Notes under the pieces: model-generated
Told to the model about the DNA's origin: nothing
Databases searched by the model: none
Seen by the model: only the letters and a program-made list of their open reading frames with translations
Shown here: in pieces, positions 8,262 to 16,036 of the stretch
Layout: each line of letters begins with the position of its first letter
Numbering within the stretch: the stretch's first letter is position 1
Source: Duganella guangzhouensis
GTDB taxonomy: Bacteria; Pseudomonadota; Gammaproteobacteria; Burkholderiales; Burkholderiaceae_D
DNA length: 64,000 nt
Reading direction: 5' to 3'
Assembly: GCF_009674535.1 (NCBI RefSeq)
Contig: NZ_WKJK01000009.1
Coordinates: 246,099 to 310,098 of the forward strand
Program-made: the position numbers and the translations under genes

Positions 8262-9221
8262 TCAGCGCGGGACGACCGTCACCCACCACGACAGCGTGTG
8301 CCGGACCTGTACCGGCAGCGCCGCTTGCAGCATCGTCAGCGCGCGCTCGGTGTCGTCAAGTGGATAGCTGCCAACCACGCGCAGCTCGGCCAGCGCCGGA
8401 TCGCAGCCCAGATGGCCGTGGCGATAACGTCCCAGCTCGCGCAGGAACTCGTCCAGCCGCATCTGGGTGGCGATCAGCAAATGGCGCGACCAGGCGCTGG
8501 CCTCCTCGCTGCTGACCACCAGCGGCCCGGGATGACCATCGACGATGTCGACCTGCGAACCGGCCGGCACCACCGTCTGCGTGCCGATTTCCACCGCACC
8601 CTGATACACCGCCAGCCGCGTGCCCTGCTCCGTCATGCGCACCGAGAAGCGCGTGCCTAGCGCGCGCAGGCGCTGGCCGTTAGCCTCCACCACCAGCGGC
8701 CGGGCCGGTGCGTGGGCGTCGGCACCGCTGTGCAGCAGGATTTCGCCACGGCGCAGGATAATCAGGCGCTGGCTGTCGTCATAGGCCACATCGGCGGCGC
8801 TGTCGGTATTCAGCCAGCCGCGCGTGCGGTCCGGCAGCGGCAGCGTGGCGATGGCGCCTACGCCGGTGCGATGCTCGGCATTACGCGCCGCCACGTAGTT
8901 GCGCAACTCGGCCGGACGCCAGGCCAGGCTGGCCGCACCGCCACCGGCACACAGCAGCAGCAGCAGCGCCTTGATGGTGCGGCGCCGACGCGGTCCCGCC
9001 ATCAGCGCCGTGCGCGCGGGCGCGCCGGGCAAGGCGTGCAACTGGGCGTGCAGTTGTTCGACCCGGCGCCAGGCCTCACGATGCGCGGCCGAGGCGTCCA
9101 GCCAGCGTTGCCAGGCTGCGTGATCGGCGGCGCGCGCATCGGGTGCGCCCAGCACGGCGAACCACTCGGCCGCCTGTTCCAGCACACTGTATTCGAGAAC
9201 GGCGGATTCAGGCATGGCCAT
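8262..9221 (-). CDS. FecR-family anti-sigma/sigma regulator, copy 2
   Basis: Predicted 319-aa inner-membrane signal relay. The N-terminal cytoplasmic domain (EQAAEWFAVLGAPDARAA, then WQRWLDASAAHREAWRRVEQ) is followed by a single membrane segment around residues 85-100 (IKALLLLLCAGGGAASLAW). The periplasmic FecR domain carries LPDRTRGWLNTDSAADVAY and ALGTRFSVRM. It is the colinear paralogue of the gene at 3883-4851 and overlaps its sigma gene by 14 bp in the same way. It should control the sigma factor at 9208-9729 in response to the receptor at 5956-8259. Confidence 0.93.
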   Translation of the reverse strand: MAMPESAVLEYSVLEQAAEWFAVLGAPDARAADHAAWQRWLDASAAHREAWRRVEQLHAQLHALPGAPARTALMAGPRRRRTIKALLLLLCAGGGAASLAWRPAELRNYVAARNAEHRTGVGAIATLPLPDRTRGWLNTDSAADVAYDDSQRLIILRRGEILLHSGADAHAPARPLVVEANGQRLRALGTRFSVRMTEQGTRLAVYQGAVEIGTQTVVPAGSQVDIVDGHPGPLVVSSEEASAWSRHLLIATQMRLDEFLRELGRYRHGHLGCDPALAELRVVGSYPLDDTERALTMLQAALPVQVRHTLSWWVTVVPR

Positions 9222-9729
9222 TCCCGATCAACAGACATTGCAGCATGGCCTGCGCCATATACTTCTTCACCATGCGCTCGGACACCCGCAGCTGCACCGC
9301 AATCACCGCATAGGTCAGGCCATCGATCTGCGACAGCAGGAAGGCTTCGCGCACTTTGGCTGGCAGCTTGTCCAGCAGCGCATCCACCTGCATCAACGCC
9401 TCCAGCACCAGCGCGCGTTCTTCCGGCGATGGTGCCAAGGCCTCATCCTGCACGGCCAGCGCGTCCAGATAGGCGCGCTCCAGCGTCAAGCGGCGCCAGT
9501 GGTTGACCAGCAGGCCGTTGGCGATGGTACTCAGGTAAGCGCGCGGTTCGCGCAGCGGCGGCACGGCGCCGCCATCCAGCACCCGCATGAAGGTGTCATG
9601 CGCCAGATCCGCCGCGCCATCGCGGCAGCCTAGCTTGCGCCATAGCCAGTTGTGCAGCCAGCCGTGATGGCTGCTGTACAGGGAACCGGCATTATCGGAA
9701 GAAGGCACAAGCGGGGTCACGAAGGTCAA
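9208..9729 (-). CDS. FecI-like ECF RNA polymerase sigma factor, copy 2
   Basis: A 173-aa ECF sigma factor nearly identical in layout to copy 1. It shares LYSSHHGWLHNWLWRKLGC, the DTFMRVL motif, RAYLSTIANGLLVNHWRRL and a C-terminal LTYAVIAVQLRVSERMVKKY helix-turn-helix. The two sigma factors keep almost the same region 4, so cross-recognition of promoters is possible. The ATG at 9729 is close to a Fur-box palindrome at 9734-9752. It is first in an operon with fecR and the receptor. Confidence 0.93.
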   Translation of the reverse strand: MTFVTPLVPSSDNAGSLYSSHHGWLHNWLWRKLGCRDGAADLAHDTFMRVLDGGAVPPLREPRAYLSTIANGLLVNHWRRLTLERAYLDALAVQDEALAPSPEERALVLEALMQVDALLDKLPAKVREAFLLSQIDGLTYAVIAVQLRVSERMVKKYMAQAMLQCLLIGNGHA

Positions 9730-9733
9730 AAGA

Positions 9734-9752
9734 AAGAATGAGAATCATTCCC
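9734..9752 (-). promoter_or_regulatory. Fur box upstream of fecI-like gene, copy 2
   Basis: The core AATGAGAATCATT (9737-9749) matches the central Fur-box AATGATAATCATT at 12 of 13 positions. It forms the palindrome GAATGA-GAA-TCATTC at 9736-9750, just ahead of the sigma-factor ATG. Confidence 0.7.
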
Positions 9753-9834
9753 ATTATGACATAAGGCATAAGCCCTTGCCAATCTTCAAGCTGTGTTATG
9801 GTTATATTCTTACAATCTTTTCAAAAGGATATCC

Positions 9835-11379
9835 ATGCGTCTGCTGATCATTGCAGCCTTCTGTTTGCTGCCCTCGCTGAGCTGGGCCTCGGCCAATTTC
9901 GAGTTCCAGCTGGAGCGCGGCCCGCAACCGGTTGGTATGCGACTGCTGCAGCAGTACGATTACGCGCGCGTCTACCGGCCACGCTACGACATGCTGAGCG
10001 GCCAACCGGTGCAGGGCGAACGCGCGCGGCCGGTGCAAACGCTGGTCTGGTATCCGGCGCAGGCCGGCGGCAAGCCGCTCCACTACATCGATTACCTGCG
10101 CACCGAGCTGACCGAAGAGGATTACACGCAAACACCAGCGCAACTCGAACAAAAGTTCAACAACTGGATCGCGCAGCGCGGCATCGCCAAGGACAAGGAA
10201 CTGCTGCGGCAAATAACGGAGCAGCCAATGTGGGCGGTGCGCGATGCCAAACCGGCCGCCGGCCGCTACCCGGTGGTGGTGTACGCGCCCAGCTTCAACG
10301 CGTCGGCGCACGAAAACGTCGACCTGTGCGAATACCTGGCCAGCCAGGGCTACATCGTGCTGTCCAGCCCCGACATGGGCGCGCGCACGCGCTCCATGAC
10401 CGACGACCTGGAAGGTATCGAAGCCCAGGCCAGCGACATCCGCTTCCTGATCTCCACCGCACAGACCTTGCCGCAGGCGGATACCAGCAAGGTGGCGGTG
10501 GTCGGCTTCAGCTGGGGCGGCATCTCCAATGTGTTTGCCGCTGCGCGTGATGACCGCATCCGCGCGCTTGTGAGTCTGGATGGCTCGATCCGCTACTATC
10601 CGGAACTGGTGGACGGCAGCGCCAAAGCCGCCAAATACGTGACGCCGGAGCGGGTGCCGGTGCCCTTCATGTTCATCGCCGCGCGTCCCAAGTCGATTGA
10701 AAAGCTGGCCAGCTCAAAGAACTCCACCAATTACAGCTTCATCAACAACATGAAGTATGCGGATACGTATTTACTCAGCATGCAGCCGATGGTGCACGGC
10801 GATTTTTCAGCCGCAGGCTTGCGCCTCACCATCCCCGACGCCGCCGCCGATTACAGCCGCGCCGAAGTGCTGACCGCGTATAACTGGAGCCTGCGTTACG
10901 TGGGGCAGTTCCTCAACGCCTATCTGAAGGAAGACCAACAGGCGCTGGCCTTCCTGCAAAAGCCGGCCACGCAGAACGGCAGCCCGCGCCACCTGATGAC
11001 CATCGAACAGCGCAAGGCCAGCGCCAAGCCGCCCAGCTTTGAGAACCTGGCGCTGGAACTGCGCCAACGCGGTTACACCCATGCGCAGGAAGTCTATGAG
11101 CGCATGAAGCAGGCCGACAGCACCTTCAGCATCGGTGAGCCGCAAATGAATCTTTGGGGTTATGAGTTGCAGCGCGTGGGCTACGTGAAGGACGCCATTG
11201 AGGCGTTGAAGCTGGCCGTCAGCGTGTACCCGAACAGCGGTAATCTGTACGACAGTCTGGCGGAGATGTATGAGATCGATGGCCAGAAGCCGCTGGCCAT
11301 CGTCAACTACCGGCGTTCGCTGGAACTGGATCCAGCGAACGCCAACGCGGTCCAGCACCTGAAGGGGCTGGAGCAGTAA
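9835..11379 (+). CDS. Secreted alpha/beta hydrolase (dienelactone-hydrolase/PAF-acetylhydrolase type) with C-terminal TPR
   Basis: Exported 514-aa protein. It has a signal peptide (MRLLIIAAFCLLPSLSWASA), then an alpha/beta-hydrolase domain with the nucleophile elbow VVGFSWGG (Ser226). A VVVYAPSFNASAHENVDLCE block follows the oxyanion-side pattern of this subgroup, and FMFIAARPKS is the probable acid-containing strand. The last 70 residues form at least one tetratricopeptide repeat pair (NLYDSLAEMYEIDG and NYRRSLELDPANANAVQHL). The start at 9835 is preferred over 9793 because AAAGGAT lies a proper distance upstream and it begins the signal peptide. It stands divergent from the second fecI gene. 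Substrate unknown; esterase or lipase activity is inferred from fold only. Confidence 0.85.
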   Translation: MRLLIIAAFCLLPSLSWASANFEFQLERGPQPVGMRLLQQYDYARVYRPRYDMLSGQPVQGERARPVQTLVWYPAQAGGKPLHYIDYLRTELTEEDYTQTPAQLEQKFNNWIAQRGIAKDKELLRQITEQPMWAVRDAKPAAGRYPVVVYAPSFNASAHENVDLCEYLASQGYIVLSSPDMGARTRSMTDDLEGIEAQASDIRFLISTAQTLPQADTSKVAVVGFSWGGISNVFAAARDDRIRALVSLDGSIRYYPELVDGSAKAAKYVTPERVPVPFMFIAARPKSIEKLASSKNSTNYSFINNMKYADTYLLSMQPMVHGDFSAAGLRLTIPDAAADYSRAEVLTAYNWSLRYVGQFLNAYLKEDQQALAFLQKPATQNGSPRHLMTIEQRKASAKPPSFENLALELRQRGYTHAQEVYERMKQADSTFSIGEPQMNLWGYELQRVGYVKDAIEALKLAVSVYPNSGNLYDSLAEMYEIDGQKPLAIVNYRRSLELDPANANAVQHLKGLEQ

Positions 11380-11382
11380 GGC

Positions 11383-12549
11383 TTACTTCACCACCGCCAG
11401 CTTGGAACGGGTGCCGTTCTTGAAGGTGAAGATGGTCAGCACGCCGTCCTGCACATCGCCGCGCGCGTCGAAGGCGGTGTTGCCGGTCACGCCCTTGTGG
11501 CGGATCTTGGCCAGCACCGGCAGGTACTTGACCGGATCGGCCGAACCGGCCTTCTGCATCGCTTCCACCATCGTCATCAGCGCGTCGTAGGCATACGGCG
11601 CGTAGGTCTGCACCTCGATGCCGTACTTCTTCTTGTAAGCGGCGCGGAAATCGGCCATGCCTTTTTCCTGCGACGGCTCGACGCCGCCGGCTTCGGCGCA
11701 GATTACCTGACCGTCGCTCATGCCGTCACCGGCCAGACGCGGCACCGAGTCCGAGCACATGCCGTCGCCGCCCATGAACTTGATCGGGAAGCCCAATTGC
11801 TTCATCTGGCGCAGCATCGGCGCCGCCACCGCGTCCATGCCGCCGAAGAAAATCATGTCCGGCTTGGTGGCCTTGATGGCGGTCAGAATCGCCGTCATGT
11901 CGGTGGCTTTGTCGTTGGTGTACTGGGTCGAGACGATGCTGGCGCCACTGGCCGCGCCGGTGCGCTTGACGGTTTTGGTGAATTCGTCGGCCAAGCCCTT
12001 GCCGTAGGCGGTGCGGTCATCCACCACCGCGATGCGCTTGGCGCCCATGCTCTGCATGGCGTAACGCGCCAGCGCGGGGCCGAGCTGCTCGTCGTTGGCG
12101 ATGTTGCGGAAGGTGGTGTTGTAGCGCTGGCGCGTGTATTGCGGCGAGCTGGCCGACGGCGTGATCTGCGGGATGCCGGCATCGTAATACATGCGCGAAG
12201 CTGGAATCGTGGTGCCCGAGGTTTCGTGACCAATCACGCCCTGCACCTTGGCGTCCACCAGCTTTTGCGCCACCGTGGTGGCTTGTTTCGGATCGCCGGC
12301 GTCGTCTTCGGCCTGCAGCACGATCTTGTATTTTTTGCCGGCGATGAGCACACCGCCCTTGGCGTTCAATTCGTCGACCGCCATGCGTGCGCCGTTCTCA
12401 TTGTCCTTGCCCAGGTGGGCGATCGGGCCTGAAGTGGCGGCGACGTGGCCGATTTTGATGATGTCTTCCGCCTGGGCGGTGGCGGCGCCCGCAGCGCCGA
12501 TAAAGGCCAGCGCAAGCGCCTGGCAAACTGTTTTTGTTGTGAACGGCAT
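11383..12549 (-). CDS. Branched-chain amino acid ABC transporter periplasmic binding protein (LivK type)
   Basis: Periplasmic type-I substrate-binding protein (388 aa). It has a signal peptide ending ATAQAED, then IIKIGHVAATSGPIAHLGKD and the Peripla_BP_6 pattern (GVIGHETSGTTIPASRMYYD, ITPSASSPQYT, KRIAVVDDRTAYGKGLADEF). The start MPFTTK at 12549 is chosen because GAGGG lies six bases upstream; the open frame beyond it runs into the divergent aminotransferase gene. No liv permease or ATPase genes are adjacent, so it is an orphan that probably feeds a LivHMGF transporter elsewhere. It ends two bases from the hydrolase stop, convergently. Confidence 0.9.
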   Translation of the reverse strand: MPFTTKTVCQALALAFIGAAGAATAQAEDIIKIGHVAATSGPIAHLGKDNENGARMAVDELNAKGGVLIAGKKYKIVLQAEDDAGDPKQATTVAQKLVDAKVQGVIGHETSGTTIPASRMYYDAGIPQITPSASSPQYTRQRYNTTFRNIANDEQLGPALARYAMQSMGAKRIAVVDDRTAYGKGLADEFTKTVKRTGAASGASIVSTQYTNDKATDMTAILTAIKATKPDMIFFGGMDAVAAPMLRQMKQLGFPIKFMGGDGMCSDSVPRLAGDGMSDGQVICAEAGGVEPSQEKGMADFRAAYKKKYGIEVQTYAPYAYDALMTMVEAMQKAGSADPVKYLPVLAKIRHKGVTGNTAFDARGDVQDGVLTIFTFKNGTRSKLAVVK

Positions 12550-12612
12550 AAATCCCTCGTTAGTTAACTTCATTAGGATACCAGACGTCGGCGCACGATT
12601 GCCAAATGCTAC

Positions 12613-12640
12613 TTGCACCCGAGGCCGATTGAAGTAGAAT
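12613..12640 (+). promoter_or_regulatory. Predicted sigma-70 promoter of the aminotransferase-kinase-peptidase operon
   Basis: TTGCAC (12613-12618) and TAGAAT (12635-12640) are separated by 16 bp. Transcription would start near 12647, leaving a short leader with AAAGAGA before the ATG at 12665. Confidence 0.5.
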
Positions 12641-12664
12641 AAATCTTTCCTAAAGAGAATCAAA

Positions 12665-13813
12665 ATGGATATTTCTCGCCGCATTGCCCGCTCCCAGCCG
12701 CTTGCTACCACGGCCATGCATGGTCGCGTCGATGCCATGAAAGCGCGCGGCGAGGATGTCATCGATTTCTCGATCGCGATTTCGCACTTCCAGGCACCGC
12801 AAACGGTGCTGGACGCGGTGCGGCAAAGCCTGCACGCTCCCCTGCCCTACACCGACGTTCCCGGCGACGCCGGCATCCGCGCCCGGCTGGCGGCCAAGGT
12901 GGTGGAGGAAAACCGCATTCCCGCTACCCCGGCCGAGATCCTGGTCACCAACGGCTGCAAGCAGGCCTTGTATCAGGCGCTGTACGTGATGGCCGATCCG
13001 GGCGACGCCGTCATCATCTTCAAGCCGCACTGGCCGGCCTACGTGGCCACCTGCCGGCTGCTGGAGCTGCAACCGATCCTGATCGACCTGCCGGCTGAAA
13101 TGAGCGACGCCTTTCTCGACAGTCTGCCACCGGCGCGCATCCTCATCATCAACAACCCGCACAACCCGACCGGCGCGGTGCTGAGCGGCGTTGAAATCGA
13201 CAGCATCGCGGCCTGGCTGAAACGCAGCGGCACCCGCGCCATCGTCGACGAAAGCTATGAAAAGCTGATCTTCGAAGGTTCCCACGTCAGCCTGGCCGCG
13301 CGGCCGGACTGGCGCGAACTGGGCATCGTCTCGCTGTACTCGGCCTCGCAAAGCTACGCCATGATGGGCTGGCGCGCCGGCTTCGCGGTGGCGCCGGCCC
13401 ACATCGTCAAGGCGATGGAAACGCTGCAAGGGCCGATCACCGCCGCCGCGCCGATGCTGGTGCAGCAGGCCATGGCGGCCGCCTTCGAAAGCGGCGAACC
13501 GGAAGCCATGCTGGCCGACTACCGCCAGCGCCGCGACCTGGTGCTGGACCTGGCGCATGGCCTGCCGTGGCTGACCATGCGCCGCCCCGCCTCCGGCCCC
13601 TACCTGTGGGCCGACATCGCGCCACTGCGCATGGACGCAGTTCAATTCAGCGAACAGCTGCTGACGCGGCACCGGGTGGCGGTGATGCCGGGCGATGCGC
13701 TGGGCGTGCCGCATCACATCCGCATCGGCTACATCTCGGATGACGTGGCCACGCTGCGGCGCGGCGTACAAGCCATCATCGGCTTCGGCGCCTCCCTTTA
13801 CCGTCCTGACTGA
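12665..13813 (+). CDS. Class I/II (fold-type I PLP) aminotransferase homologue with Gln in place of the catalytic Lys
   Basis: A 382-aa member of the aspartate-aminotransferase superfamily, gamma-like subgroup. Most cofactor residues are visible: INNPHNPTG (N167), D195 and Y198 in IVDESYEK, R237 in MMGWRAGF, and R353 in HIRIGY for the substrate carboxylate. The signature normally written SxSKxxxMxGWR reads SASQSYAMMGWR, so the Schiff-base lysine is Gln229 (codon CAA at 13349-13351; AAA or AAG expected). The rest of the reading frame is intact and well conserved. It is therefore either an inactivated or repurposed protein, or a recent point mutation. It is followed by a hybrid kinase 9 bp downstream, probably in one operon. 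Confidence 0.85.
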   Translation: MDISRRIARSQPLATTAMHGRVDAMKARGEDVIDFSIAISHFQAPQTVLDAVRQSLHAPLPYTDVPGDAGIRARLAAKVVEENRIPATPAEILVTNGCKQALYQALYVMADPGDAVIIFKPHWPAYVATCRLLELQPILIDLPAEMSDAFLDSLPPARILIINNPHNPTGAVLSGVEIDSIAAWLKRSGTRAIVDESYEKLIFEGSHVSLAARPDWRELGIVSLYSASQSYAMMGWRAGFAVAPAHIVKAMETLQGPITAAAPMLVQQAMAAAFESGEPEAMLADYRQRRDLVLDLAHGLPWLTMRRPASGPYLWADIAPLRMDAVQFSEQLLTRHRVAVMPGDALGVPHHIRIGYISDDVATLRRGVQAIIGFGASLYRPD

Positions 13814-13822
13814 CGCCGGCGC

Positions 13823-16027
13823 ATGGCCTTTCTGCTCCTTCGGCTAAATAGCTTGCGCAGCAGGTTGATCCTGCTGGTGCTGCTGGCGATCGCGCCGATC
13901 GCCGTCATGACCGTGGTTAACGGCATGCGCGAGCGCGCTCACGCGGTCGAAGTGGCGGAAGAAAACCTGCAGCGCCTGACCAATCTGGCCGCAGCCAATG
14001 AGGCGCAATCGATCACCGGCGCGCGCCAGATCCTGCGCGATCTGGCCAGCATTCCGGATCTGATGGGCGATCAGGCCCATTGCAGCCGCCTGCTGGCCAA
14101 CATCCAGAAGCAGAACCCCGACTACGCCAATCTGGGCCTGATCCAGATGAACGGCGACGTCACCTGCACCGCGATACCGGCCAAGTCCATGGTCAACCTG
14201 GCCGACCGCTCGCACTTCCGCCGCGCCGTGCATCTGAAGCGCTTCGTCGCCGGCGGCTACATCTTCGGCCGCGTGATCCAGAAGCACACCGTCAACCTGA
14301 CCTACCCGGTGATGGACGAGGACCAGAACGTCAAGGCGGTGGTCTTCGCCGCGCTCGACCTGACCAAGCTGGATCGCTTCGTGGCTGATATCAAGCTGCC
14401 GCCCGGATCGCTGCTGCTGACCACCGACTCCGAAGGCAAAATCATCTCGCGCAAACCCAATCCGGAGCAGTGGTTCGGCAAGCAGGTATCGCCCGAAATG
14501 CGGGTGGCGATGGCGGCCGAACCGGGCAAGCCGGTGCTGCTGACCGGGCCGGATGGCATCGAACGGCTGCACCGCTTTGCGCGGGTCGGCAGCAACGGCT
14601 TGTCCGACTACACGCTGACCATCGGCATTCCAGCCGACGAGATCACCGCCAGCGCGCGCCATGACCAGATACTGGACTTCCTGGCGCTGGCCGCCACCAT
14701 CGGCCTGGCGCTGCTAGCCGCGTGGATCGTCGGCGACGTGCTGGTGCTGCGCCGCGTGAAGCTGCTGGCCAACACCGCCAACAGCATCGCCTCCGGCGCA
14801 CTGGAAGCGCGCAGCGGCATCAGCTACGGCAAAGAAGAAATCAGCGAACTGGCGCAGGCGCTGGACGCGATGGCAGAAGCGTTGCAGGAAAAAGAGCTGC
14901 AGCATCTGAAATCCGAGCAGATGCTGCGCGAGGCCGACCGCCGCAAGGACGAATTCCTCGCCATGCTGGCCCACGAATTACGCAATCCGCTGGCGCCGAT
15001 CAGCGCCGGCGCCCAACTGCTGCAGAGCGGCCACGCCAGCGACGCCGCCGTGCAGCGCACCGCCGGCATCATCGTGCGCCAGGTGCACCACATGACGCGG
15101 CTGGTGGACGACCTGCTGGACGTGTCGCGCGTGACGCGCGGTCTGGTGACGCTGACGCGGGTGCCGCTAAACGTCGCCACCATCATGCACGACGCGGTGG
15201 AACAGGCCGACCCGCTACTGAAATCGCGCCAGCACCGCTTTGACGTCACACTGCCGCCTGCGCCGCTGGTGGTCAACGGCGATCACAAAAGGCTGGTGCA
15301 GGTGCTGGTGAATGTGCTGAACAACGCCGCCAAGTACACCCCGGCCGGCGGCGCCATCAAGCTGGCCGCGCGCGCCCAGGGCAGTAACGTGCTGCTGATC
15401 GTCAGCGACAACGGCATCGGCATGTCGCCCGAACTGCGCAGCCGGGTGTTCGAACTGTTCGCCCAGGCCGACCGTAATTCGGACCGTTCTCAGGGCGGGT
15501 TGGGACTGGGTCTGGCGCTGGTCAAGTCGCTGGTGGAACTGCACGGCGGCAGCGTAGCGGTGGACAGCGAGGGCGAACAAAAAGGCAGCACCTTCACCAT
15601 CACCCTGCCCGGCGCCGAACAGCAGCCGGCCGCTCCACTGCCCGGCCACACCGCGCGCCCGGCGCGCAGGCTGCGCGTGCTGGTGGTAGACGACAATGTC
15701 GACGCTGCACAGACGCTGCAACTGCTGCTGCAGGCCGCCGGTCATCAAGTCAGCGTGGCGCACAATGCGATGACGGCGCTGGAATTGGCGCAGGCCGATG
15801 CACCGGAACTGTGCCTGCTCGACATCGGCCTGCCCGACATCAGCGGATTCGAGCTGGCACGCGGCTTGCGAGCCTTGCCACACACCGCGCACGCCACGCT
15901 GGTGGCGGTGACCGGCTATGGCCGCCGCGAGGACCGCGAACAGGCCAACAGCGCCGGTTTCGATCACTACTTTGTCAAACCGGTGGATGTGGACGCGCTA
16001 TTGGCGCTGATCGCCGGACTACCCTAA
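13823..16027 (+). CDS. Hybrid sensor histidine kinase/response regulator
   Basis: A 734-aa membrane-bound hybrid kinase. TM1 lies near residues 14-32 and the periplasmic Cache-type sensor spans about 35-280 (ADRSHFRRAVHLKRFVAGGY is typical of dCache). TM2 is near 284-305 and is followed by HAMP and a coiled coil. The HisKA domain has phospho-acceptor His384 (MLAHELRNPLAP), HATPase_c has the N box around 497-505, DNGIGM and GGLGLGLALV, and the C-terminal receiver has phospho-acceptor Asp667 (LLDIGLPD) and Lys719. There is no separate output domain. It is encoded between an aminotransferase-like gene and an M20 peptidase with gaps of about 9 bp, which suggests the signal is linked to amino-acid or peptide chemistry. 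Confidence 0.93.
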   Translation: MAFLLLRLNSLRSRLILLVLLAIAPIAVMTVVNGMRERAHAVEVAEENLQRLTNLAAANEAQSITGARQILRDLASIPDLMGDQAHCSRLLANIQKQNPDYANLGLIQMNGDVTCTAIPAKSMVNLADRSHFRRAVHLKRFVAGGYIFGRVIQKHTVNLTYPVMDEDQNVKAVVFAALDLTKLDRFVADIKLPPGSLLLTTDSEGKIISRKPNPEQWFGKQVSPEMRVAMAAEPGKPVLLTGPDGIERLHRFARVGSNGLSDYTLTIGIPADEITASARHDQILDFLALAATIGLALLAAWIVGDVLVLRRVKLLANTANSIASGALEARSGISYGKEEISELAQALDAMAEALQEKELQHLKSEQMLREADRRKDEFLAMLAHELRNPLAPISAGAQLLQSGHASDAAVQRTAGIIVRQVHHMTRLVDDLLDVSRVTRGLVTLTRVPLNVATIMHDAVEQADPLLKSRQHRFDVTLPPAPLVVNGDHKRLVQVLVNVLNNAAKYTPAGGAIKLAARAQGSNVLLIVSDNGIGMSPELRSRVFELFAQADRNSDRSQGGLGLGLALVKSLVELHGGSVAVDSEGEQKGSTFTITLPGAEQQPAAPLPGHTARPARRLRVLVVDDNVDAAQTLQLLLQAAGHQVSVAHNAMTALELAQADAPELCLLDIGLPDISGFELARGLRALPHTAHATLVAVTGYGRREDREQANSAGFDHYFVKPVDVDALLALIAGLP

Positions 16028-16036
16028 CGGAGCTTC

